In this document: in pieces, positions 49,442 through 56,543 of the stretch | Position numbering within the stretch: the first letter of the stretch is position 1 | Layout: each line of letters opens with the position of its first letter | From: Rudaeicoccus suwonensis | GTDB lineage: Bacteria; Actinomycetota; Actinomycetes; Actinomycetales; Dermatophilaceae | NCBI RefSeq assembly: GCF_007829035.1 | Contig: NZ_VIVQ01000001.1 | Coordinates: 1,364,001-1,428,000, forward strand | Direction of reading: 5' to 3' | Length of the DNA stretch: 64,000 nucleotides | The notes under the pieces: model-generated | What the model was told of the DNA's origin: nothing | The model's input: only the letters and a program-made list of their open reading frames with translations | Databases searched by the model: none | Made by a program: the position numbers and the translations under genes

Positions 49442-50488
49442 ATGACGGCAGGGCCCGGCGCTGGCACTGGTGGTGATGTCAATCAGGTGTTGTCAGAGGT
49501 GGAGCAGGCACACCAAGGGGCAGCCGGGGGGCTGCCGTCGCTCGACGGACCGGCTCCGCAGGAGAGCAAGTCGCCGACACGGATTGCCATGGAGCGGCTG
49601 CGCAAGGACAAGGTCGCCGTCGCCTGCGCCGTTGTGATCGTGCTGATGATCCTGATGGGTATCTTCGCCCCGTTGCTCGCGGGCCTCGAGGGTCAGTCGC
49701 CGACGACCGCGCACTACAACCTGGTGGGGGCAGACTCGCTGCCGACGTTCTACACCAACAGCCAGCACTGGCTAGGCGTCACGTCGTCGACCGGGTACGA
49801 CGTCTTCGCCCGGTTGGTCTACGGCATCCGGCCGTCGTTGCTGATCGCCGTCGGTGCCAGCATCGGCTCGACTGTGATCGGGGTGCTGCTCGGCTTGATC
49901 GGTGGGTACTTCGGCGGCTGGCCGGACAAGGTGATCGTCTGGATCATCGACTTCACCCTGTCGCTGCCCTTCCTGCTGCTGGCCATCGCGCTGGTGCCGG
50001 TCACCGAGAACATCATCCTCGGCGGCAACTCCGAGCCCACGGACTCCCAGACGCAGACCTTCCGCATCGTCGCGATGCTCTTCGTGCTGATCTTCCTGTT
50101 GTGGGGTGGCACCGCCCGGCTCATCCGCGGCGAGGTGCTCTCGCTGCGCGAACGCGAGTTCATCCAGGCCGCGCGCGCTCTCGGGGCCCCGACCAACCGG
50201 ATCATCTTCAAGGAGGTGCTGCCGAACCTGCTGAGCATCTTCCTGGTCAACTTCACCACGGCCGTGCCGGCCTACGTCAGCGCAGAAGCCGGCCTGTCCT
50301 ACCTCGGTGTCGGCATCTCGCCGCCGACGGCTGACTGGGGCCTGGACATCAACGAGGCGCAGCAGCAGATGCAGAACTTCGCGCTGCCCTTGCTGGTGCC
50401 GTTGGTCGCTCTGCTGATCCTCGTGCTCGCGCTCAGCCTGCTCGGTGACGCGGTCTCCGACGCCTTCAACCCGAACACCCGACGCTGA
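49442..50488 (+). CDS. Peptide-type ABC transporter permease (DppC/OppC class), operon B
   Basis: 348 residues from ATG 49442 (GGAGGA upstream). Same architecture as the operon A counterpart: cytoplasmic N terminus, MERLRKDKVAVACAVVIVLM into helix 1, EAA loop LSLREREFIQAARALGAPTN near residue 240, and end DAVSDAFNPNTRR. The external loop carries TSSTGYDVFARLVYGIRPS. The clear paralogy argues for tandem operon duplication. Confidence 0.92.
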   Translation: MTAGPGAGTGGDVNQVLSEVEQAHQGAAGGLPSLDGPAPQESKSPTRIAMERLRKDKVAVACAVVIVLMILMGIFAPLLAGLEGQSPTTAHYNLVGADSLPTFYTNSQHWLGVTSSTGYDVFARLVYGIRPSLLIAVGASIGSTVIGVLLGLIGGYFGGWPDKVIVWIIDFTLSLPFLLLAIALVPVTENIILGGNSEPTDSQTQTFRIVAMLFVLIFLLWGGTARLIRGEVLSLREREFIQAARALGAPTNRIIFKEVLPNLLSIFLVNFTTAVPAYVSAEAGLSYLGVGISPPTADWGLDINEAQQQMQNFALPLLVPLVALLILVLALSLLGDAVSDAFNPNTRR

Positions 50489-50589
50489 CCGAGCGTCACA
50501 TCTGCTCTTTCATTCCGATCACCATCAAGTTGCACCACCCGAACACTTTTCGGCGGCTGGCCGAGAAGCATCTCAAAGGAGAAAAGTAC

Positions 50590-52353
50590 ATGCGCTGGAC
50601 CAGAATTGCGGCAGTGACCGCAGTGGGGGCTGTCTCGGTGTCCATGGCCGCCTGCGGCAGTGGCAACCCGTCGAAGGGTGGAAACAACTCGGCAGCGAAC
50701 AGCGCCGCCGCCCAGAACTCGGAGGCGGTCGTCGCACCGATGAACGCGAGCCTGTCGGGTGCGGCGCCGGCCATTCCCGGGGCCAAGAGCGGCGGCACCC
50801 TCAGCGTCGACGACCCGACGACCCCGCCGACGATGGACCCGTCGGGCATCTACTACACCGACTCCAGCGCCTACGCGACGCTGCTGTACCGCGGCCTGAC
50901 GCAGTACCGCTACGTCAACGGCAAGCCGCAGCTGGTGCCCGACCTCGCCACGAACCTCGGCACCGCGTCTCCCGACGGCCTGACCTGGACCTACACGCTG
51001 AAGTCCGGCCTGAAGTTCTCCAACGGCCAGCCGGTCACCGCGGCCGACGTGGTCTACGCGGTGAAGCGCTCCTTCGCCGTCGACAGCGTCGCCAAGAACG
51101 GCACGCAGTACCAGATGGAGTATCTGCAGGGCGGCTCGACCTACAAGGGTCCCTTCGACCAGCCGAACGCCAACTTCCCCGGTGTCACCGCGACAGGCAC
51201 CAACACGGTGGTCTTCCACCTGACCAAGAAGTGGCCCTCGCTGCCCTACTTCATGAGCTTCCCGGAGGTCTCGCCGATCCCCAAGGCATCGGACACCAAG
51301 GCGACCTACCAGCAGCACCCGGTCACGACCGGCCCCTACATGGTCAAGTCGTACACCATCGGGTCGAAGATGGTGCTGGTCAAGAACCCGTACTGGAACC
51401 CGAGCACCGACCCGGTACGCCACCAGTACCCCAACCAGATTGACATCAACTTCTCGGTGACCCCGCTGACGTCGCAGCAGCGGATCCTCGCCAACAGCGG
51501 CGTCGGCGCCACGACGGTGAACATCGCGCCGATCGACTCGTCGTTGGTCACGGAGGTCGAGGGTGCCAAGAAGGACCAGTTCGTCGACGGCCCCACCGGC
51601 TGTGTGTACTACGACAACATGGACACCCGCAAGATCCCGTTCGCGGTCCGCAAGGCGATCGCCATCGCCTGGCCGTACAACCAGATCCGCAAGGCAGGCA
51701 GCGTCAGCCCGCTGTCCTTCCAGCCGGCCACGACCTACGGTCCGCTGTCGCTGCCCGGTTTCAAGGCCTACCCGCCGGTGAACGGCGCAATCGGTCAAGG
51801 GAACGGTGACCCGGCCAAGGCCAAGGCGATGCTGGCTGCGGCCGGTGACAGCAACTACAAGTTGTCGTACTACTACATCAACAACCAGCCCAACGGCATC
51901 AAAGCGAACCAGGCCCAGAAGGCTGGTCTTGAGGCAGCCGGCTTCCAGGTGCAGGACATCGGTGTCAGCAGTCAGGTCTACGAGACCGACATCGCCAACT
52001 CGTCCGCACCGGTGAACATGCTGCAGGGCACCCCCGGTTGGTGCTACGACTGGCCGACCGGTGACGCGGTCTACCCGCCGCTGTTCAACGGGAAGGGCAT
52101 CACCAACGGTCTGTCGGTGGGCGAGTTCTCGAACCCGGCCATCAGCGCCGAGATCGCGCAGTACCAGGCGCTGCCGATCGCCCAGGCTGCACCGAAGTGG
52201 GCCGCGCTGGACCAGACGCTGATGACCGACTACCTGCCCGCGCTGCCGGACAACTACGCGTTGGCCAACTTCACCTTCGGTGACCAGGTCCACGGAGTGC
52301 AGGACGCGCTGGTCGTCGGTATGCCCGTGATGACCGACCTCTGGGTCGGCTGA
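50590..52353 (+). CDS. Peptide-type ABC transporter binding lipoprotein, operon B
   Basis: 587 residues from ATG 50590 (AAAGGAGAAAAG upstream). Signal peptide with lipobox SVSMAAC near residue 20, Asn/Ala/Ser linker, then SBP_bac_5: KSGGTLSVDDPTTPPTMDPS, KGPFDQPNANFPGVT, KWPSLPYFMSFPEVSPIPKA, GWCYDWPTGDAVYPPLFNG. Shares long identical stretches with the extra binding protein at 47447. Followed at 15 bp by a perfect hairpin. Confidence 0.92.
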   Translation: MRWTRIAAVTAVGAVSVSMAACGSGNPSKGGNNSAANSAAAQNSEAVVAPMNASLSGAAPAIPGAKSGGTLSVDDPTTPPTMDPSGIYYTDSSAYATLLYRGLTQYRYVNGKPQLVPDLATNLGTASPDGLTWTYTLKSGLKFSNGQPVTAADVVYAVKRSFAVDSVAKNGTQYQMEYLQGGSTYKGPFDQPNANFPGVTATGTNTVVFHLTKKWPSLPYFMSFPEVSPIPKASDTKATYQQHPVTTGPYMVKSYTIGSKMVLVKNPYWNPSTDPVRHQYPNQIDINFSVTPLTSQQRILANSGVGATTVNIAPIDSSLVTEVEGAKKDQFVDGPTGCVYYDNMDTRKIPFAVRKAIAIAWPYNQIRKAGSVSPLSFQPATTYGPLSLPGFKAYPPVNGAIGQGNGDPAKAKAMLAAAGDSNYKLSYYYINNQPNGIKANQAQKAGLEAAGFQVQDIGVSSQVYETDIANSSAPVNMLQGTPGWCYDWPTGDAVYPPLFNGKGITNGLSVGEFSNPAISAEIAQYQALPIAQAAPKWAALDQTLMTDYLPALPDNYALANFTFGDQVHGVQDALVVGMPVMTDLWVG

Positions 52354-52367
52354 CGCATCACCACCAG

Positions 52368-52400
52368 GCGCAGCGGGGGAATTCGATTCCCCCGCTGCGC
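52368..52400 (+). terminator. Intercistronic hairpin after the operon B binding protein
   Basis: Perfect 15-bp stem (arms GCGCAGCGGGGGAAT and complement), 3-base loop TCG, between the binding-protein stop and the permease start. No T run. Position mirrors the hairpin at 44070-44113 in operon A. Confidence 0.8.
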
Positions 52401-52435
52401 CGCCCCATCATCGTGATCGCACGAGGAGCCCTCCG

Positions 52436-53428
52436 TTGATCGTTTACATCCTTCGCCGCCTGCTGTTGGCACTGAGCGTGGTCTTCGCGACCATCGTGCT
52501 GACGTTCTCGCTGTTCTTCTCGGGTGCAGGTGGCAACCCGGCCTACCAGCAGTGCACCACGCACTGCACGAAGTCGATCGTCAAGGCGCTGGATCACCAG
52601 ATGGGCCTCGACAAGCCGATCATCGACCAGTTCGGCACCTACGTGGAGGGCCTCGTCGTCGGCCGCGACATCAGCAGCGGCGGCGTCTCCCAGCGGTGCA
52701 CCGCGCCCTGCCTCGGCTGGTCCTTCGTGCAGAGTCAGTCGGTGACCACGATGGTGGGCCAGGTGCTGCCGGTCACGATCTCGATCGTGGTGGGCGGAGC
52801 CGTGGTCTTCATCCCGCTCGGATTGCTGCTCGGGGTCATTGCGGCGACGAAACGGGGGTCCCCGATCGACAGATTTGTGGTCGGGGTCTCACAGGTGGTC
52901 GGCGCGATCCCGTATTACGTGTGGGCACTTGTCCTGAATCTCTACCTCGTGCTCATCTGGGGAGTGCTGCCAGCGGTGCAGTACAACCCGATCACCCAAG
53001 GCCCGTGGCAGTGGTTCACCGGCTTCTTCTCGATCTGGGTGATCTTCGGGGTGTTCAACGCGCTTGCCTACGTGCGCTATGTGCGGGCCTTCATGATCAA
53101 CACCCTCTCGGCGGACTACGTCCGCACAGCGCGGTCCAAGGGTGTCGGTGAGTTGCGGGTCATCGTCCTGCACGCCCTGCGTGCCGCGATCGCGCCCTTC
53201 CTCACCCTCATCGGCATCGACCTGGCCGGGCAGCTGTCCGGCTCGATCTTCACCGAACAGGTCTTCAACGTGCTGGGCATGGGCAAGCTCAGCATCAACA
53301 GCCTCACGCAGTCGGATCTGCCCGTGATGGCCGGGACCGTGCTCGTGGGTGCTGTCTTCATCGTGCTCGGTAATCTCATCGTCGACATGATGTATGCCGT
53401 GGTCGACCCGACGGTGACCCTGTCATGA
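52436..53428 (+). CDS. Peptide-type ABC transporter permease (DppB/OppB class), operon B
   Basis: 330 residues from TTG 52436 (GAGGAG upstream). First helix LLLALSVVFATIVLTFSLFF, long external loop with CX3C pairs CTTHC and CTAPC at the same places as the operon A paralogue, EAA loop ADYVRTARSKGVGELRVIVL, end YAVVDPTVTLS. ATGA overlap with the next ATPase. Confidence 0.92.
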   Translation: MIVYILRRLLLALSVVFATIVLTFSLFFSGAGGNPAYQQCTTHCTKSIVKALDHQMGLDKPIIDQFGTYVEGLVVGRDISSGGVSQRCTAPCLGWSFVQSQSVTTMVGQVLPVTISIVVGGAVVFIPLGLLLGVIAATKRGSPIDRFVVGVSQVVGAIPYYVWALVLNLYLVLIWGVLPAVQYNPITQGPWQWFTGFFSIWVIFGVFNALAYVRYVRAFMINTLSADYVRTARSKGVGELRVIVLHALRAAIAPFLTLIGIDLAGQLSGSIFTEQVFNVLGMGKLSINSLTQSDLPVMAGTVLVGAVFIVLGNLIVDMMYAVVDPTVTLS

Positions 53429-54522
53429 CCGACACCGCAGGAGTTGAGCAGTCAGTGAACGCTGGGGACGCACGTCGTCCGCCCCTGGACCCCAACGCGC
53501 AGGTCGTCCTCGAGGTCGAAGATCTCAAGGTCGAGTTTCCGACAGCCGACGGTCTGGTGCACGCCGTGAACGGCGTGTCATACCAGGTCAAGGCCGGCCA
53601 GACGCTCGCCATCGTCGGTGAGTCCGGCTCCGGCAAGAGTGTGTCGTCGATGGCCGTCATGGGTCTGCACGACACCAAGAAGGCTCGCATCAGCGGCTCG
53701 ATCCGCCTCGATGGCAAAGAGCTCGTCGGTGCGTCCGCCAACACCTTCCGCGATCTGCGCAGCGAGACCGTGGCGATGATCTTCCAGGATCCGCAGTCTT
53801 CGCTGCACCCGTTCAAGAAGGTCGGCGCGCAGATCACCGAGGCCTACCGCGCGCACCACAAGGTGTCGAAGAGCGTGGCCGCCAAGCGGGCTGTCGAGAT
53901 GCTCGACCGGGTCGGCATCCCCAACCCGGCACGGCGGGCCAAGCAGTACCCCTTCGAGTTCTCCGGCGGTATGCGCCAGCGCGCCATGATCGCGCTCGGG
54001 CTCGTCAACGACCCGAAGCTGCTCATCGCGGACGAGCCCACGACGGCTCTCGACGTGACGGTGCAGGCGCAGATCCTCGACCTGATGAACGACCTGCAGC
54101 GCGAGTTCGGGTCGGCGATCATCATGATCACCCACGACTTGGCGGTCGTTGCGGAGGTCGCCGACCATGTCATGGTGATGTATGGCGGCCGCAGCGTCGA
54201 GTTCGGCACCGCTCAACAGGTGCTGGCCAATCCACGGCATCCCTACACCTGGGGTCTGCTCAGCTCGGTGCCCTCCCTGACCGCGGATGTCGGCAGCGAC
54301 CTCAAGCCGATCCAGGGTTCACCGCCCAGCCTGGTCCACCTGCCGTCGGGATGCTCGTTCCACCCACGCTGCGACTTCAAGGAGCGCGTCGGCGGTGGCA
54401 AGTGTGCCCGGGATCTGCCCGAGTTCATCGAGGTGCCAGGCGAACCGGGGCGTCTCTCGCGGTGTTTCCTGCCCGACCCGGCCCAGATCTTCGCGACCGA
54501 GGTCGCACCCAACCTGGAGTGA
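53425..54522 (+). CDS. Peptide-type ABC transporter ATPase (DppD/OppD class), operon B
   Basis: 365 residues. Walker [19 protein letters not shown], signature [16 protein letters not shown], Walker [14 protein letters not shown], switch [15 protein letters not shown]-terminal domain [33 protein letters not shown]; one Cys of the operon A cluster motif is His here (CSFC becomes CSFH). Otherwise nearly the same as the operon A ATPase. Confidence 0.93.
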   Translation: MTDTAGVEQSVNAGDARRPPLDPNAQVVLEVEDLKVEFPTADGLVHAVNGVSYQVKAGQTLAIVGESGSGKSVSSMAVMGLHDTKKARISGSIRLDGKELVGASANTFRDLRSETVAMIFQDPQSSLHPFKKVGAQITEAYRAHHKVSKSVAAKRAVEMLDRVGIPNPARRAKQYPFEFSGGMRQRAMIALGLVNDPKLLIADEPTTALDVTVQAQILDLMNDLQREFGSAIIMITHDLAVVAEVADHVMVMYGGRSVEFGTAQQVLANPRHPYTWGLLSSVPSLTADVGSDLKPIQGSPPSLVHLPSGCSFHPRCDFKERVGGGKCARDLPEFIEVPGEPGRLSRCFLPDPAQIFATEVAPNLE

Positions 54523-54526
54523 TGCA

Positions 54527-55657
54527 ATGACCGACATCAACGCAGAAGACTCCTCGGCGCAGCCGAGGCATGCGGCAGACGGTGAGGCCGTCGCCGCCGA
54601 GACCATCGTGCATCCTTCGAACGGTCCCCGCGGCGAGATGCTGCTGGAGGTGCACGACCTGGTCAAGCACTTCCCGGTCAAGGAGTACTCCGGACTCTTC
54701 CCCAAGACGCTGCAGACCCGTGCGGTGGACGGAGTCAGCTTCGATCTGGCGGCAGGGGAGACCCTCGGTCTCGTGGGTGAGTCCGGCTGTGGCAAAACCA
54801 CGACCGGCCGGCTGGTGACCCGGTTGATAGAGCCCACGTCGGGCACGATCAACTTCCAGGGCACCGACATCGCCAAGCTCAAGGAGAAGCAGCTGCGGCC
54901 GCTGCGACGCGATCTGCAGCTGATCTTCCAGGACCCCTATGGCTCGCTGAACCCGCGCTTCACGGTGCTCAACATCATCGGCGCAGCCCTGGAGATCCAC
55001 GACATCGTGCCCAAGAAGCAGGTCAAGGCGCGGGTTCAGGAGCTCCTGGATCTTGTCGGCCTCAACCCCGAGCACGTGAACCGCTACCCGAACGAGTTTT
55101 CCGGTGGTCAACGCCAGCGCATCGGCATCGCCCGCGCGCTGGCGGTCGAGCCCAAGGTGATCGTCGCCGACGAGCCGGTGTCGGCGCTCGACGTGTCGAT
55201 CCAGGCGCAGGTGATGAACCTGATGAACAAGCTCCGGCGTGAGTTGGGCATCTCGTTCGTCTTCATCGCCCACGACCTGGGAATCGTCCGGCATTTCTGC
55301 GACCGGATCGCGGTGATGTACCTCGGCAAGGTCGTCGAACTCGGGGACCGGGTCGACATCTACGAGAAGCCACAGCACCCGTACACCCAGGCTCTGCTGT
55401 CGGCGGCTCCGGACCTCAACGTCGTGCGCGGCGCGATCCCGACCGAGCGCATCCGCCTGACCGGCGATGTGCCGAGCCCGATCGACCCGCCGAGCGGCTG
55501 CCGATTCCGCACCCGGTGCTGGAAGGCACAGGAGGTCTGCGCGCTGGAGGAACCGGTCCTGGAGGCCGAGCGCGGCAAGCCGGAGCACACCATCGCCTGC
55601 CACTTCCCCGAGGTCAAGGCCGACCTCGTCGTCGAGTCGGGATCCGTCACCGCCTGA
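54527..55657 (+). CDS. Peptide-type ABC transporter ATPase (DppF/OppF class), operon B
   Basis: 376 residues from ATG 54527, 4 bp after the previous stop. Acidic N-terminal tail of about 35 residues, then LLEVHDLVKHFPVKEYSGLF, Walker [16 protein letters not shown], signature [17 protein letters not shown], Walker [15 protein letters not shown], switch FIAHDLGIVRHFCD, and the C-terminal [14 protein letters not shown]. Longer upstream readings overlap the previous gene and are rejected. Last gene of the operon, followed by a terminator. Confidence 0.93.
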   Translation: MTDINAEDSSAQPRHAADGEAVAAETIVHPSNGPRGEMLLEVHDLVKHFPVKEYSGLFPKTLQTRAVDGVSFDLAAGETLGLVGESGCGKTTTGRLVTRLIEPTSGTINFQGTDIAKLKEKQLRPLRRDLQLIFQDPYGSLNPRFTVLNIIGAALEIHDIVPKKQVKARVQELLDLVGLNPEHVNRYPNEFSGGQRQRIGIARALAVEPKVIVADEPVSALDVSIQAQVMNLMNKLRRELGISFVFIAHDLGIVRHFCDRIAVMYLGKVVELGDRVDIYEKPQHPYTQALLSAAPDLNVVRGAIPTERIRLTGDVPSPIDPPSGCRFRTRCWKAQEVCALEEPVLEAERGKPEHTIACHFPEVKADLVVESGSVTA

Positions 55658-55680
55658 TCCAGTCCGACCCCGCATGATGT

Positions 55681-55720
55681 CGATGCCCGCCCGCCCGGTT
55701 CTTCGGGAGGGCGGGCATCG
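55681..55720 (+). terminator. Terminator after importer operon B
   Basis: CGATGCCCGCCC (55681-55692) pairs perfectly with GGGCGGGCATCG (55709-55720); an inner CCCG/CGGG extends the stem. Starts 23 bp after the stop. No T run. Confidence 0.7.
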
Positions 55721-55895
55721 GCATACACCGATCGTCGCTCAGCAACCGAACGCCATCGTGGCCGCGCTGCAGCGCAGGCCGACCTTGATCGGGCTGTCTC
55801 GGCCGGGTCGGCTGACGCGCTGGGGCCGGACCAGCGTCAACGAGCAGGTCAGCAGGGGACGGTAGGCTGACCGGCGCGATGGAACAGGGCCGCAG
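55721..55895. other. Gap before DUF948, rpsD not present
   Basis: 175 bp with no supported gene. In most actinobacteria rpsD (ribosomal protein S4) is found at this place; there is no room for it and no fragment was recognised. GGTAGGCTGACCGG (55861-55874) holds TAGGCT, a possible -10 for the DUF948 gene. Confidence 0.6.
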
Positions 55896-56270
55896 ATGAG
55901 CGTCTCGCTCGGAGACATAGCTGGAGTGATCGCCGCATTGGCGTTCGCTGTCCTTGTGCTGCGCATGGGCTCCATGATCGGCAAGGCCGGCAAAGTGCTC
56001 GACGAGTCGCGCGCCGGAGTCCGCGAGATCACCGACGAGACCGTCGTGCTGCTGCGTGAGGTCACCGAGACCGTGTCCGCGACCAACCAGCAGATCGCCC
56101 GGCTGGACACCATCTCCAGCAATGTCGCCACAATGTCGACCAATGTGAGCGCGCTCACCTCGGTGACCGCGGCGACGGTGGGGCGCCCGTTGATCAAGGT
56201 CGCGGCGTTCTCGTATGGCGTTCGCTCCGCCGTCGCAGCGCGTCGCCCCGGCACACGGAGCGGCTCGTGA
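55896..56270 (+). CDS. DUF948 domain membrane protein
   Basis: 124 residues from ATG 55896. One N-terminal membrane helix (IAGVIAALAFAVLVLRMGSM), then a long amphipathic helix typical of DUF948 (chemotaxis-sensory-like coiled coil: EITDETVVLLREVTETVSAT, LDTISSNVATMSTNVSALTS), ending in VAAFSYGVRSAVAARR. Conserved upstream of alaS in actinobacteria; function unknown. Confidence 0.9.
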   Translation: MSVSLGDIAGVIAALAFAVLVLRMGSMIGKAGKVLDESRAGVREITDETVVLLREVTETVSATNQQIARLDTISSNVATMSTNVSALTSVTAATVGRPLIKVAAFSYGVRSAVAARRPGTRSGS

Positions 56271-56476
56271 AGTGGGCACTGGTCGCCACCGGCGCGGCCG
56301 TCGCCGCGGTCGGGGCCAGCCGGCCTGTTCGCAGGAGCGCCGGCGGATTCGTGCGCGACATACAGACCGGAATGGCACAGCGTGAGTCGCAACTACGTCA
56401 GGCGCTGGCGGTGGACACACACCTGACGCTGCCGGGCGAACGCGCCGACGACGCGCGAGCTATCGAGGGCCGCTGA
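56267..56476 (+). CDS. DUF6167 small membrane-associated protein
   Basis: 69 residues from GTG 56267, overlapping the DUF948 gene by 4 bp. Starts with a short hydrophobic helix (WALVATGAAVAAVGASR) followed by FVRDIQTGMAQRESQLRQAL, the pattern of the small protein always paired with DUF948 before alaS. Function unknown. Confidence 0.82.
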   Translation: MKWALVATGAAVAAVGASRPVRRSAGGFVRDIQTGMAQRESQLRQALAVDTHLTLPGERADDARAIEGR

Positions 56477-56543
56477 GCCCCGCCTGGTTGCTGTGCCCTG
56501 CCCCGACGTGGGCGACGAAAAGCTTTGATGTGTAAAGGAACTG

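Noticed and set aside
55739-56392. Minus-strand frame opposite the DUF948 gene
   Set aside because: Antisense shadow; the plus-strand DUF948/DUF6167/alaS order is standard.
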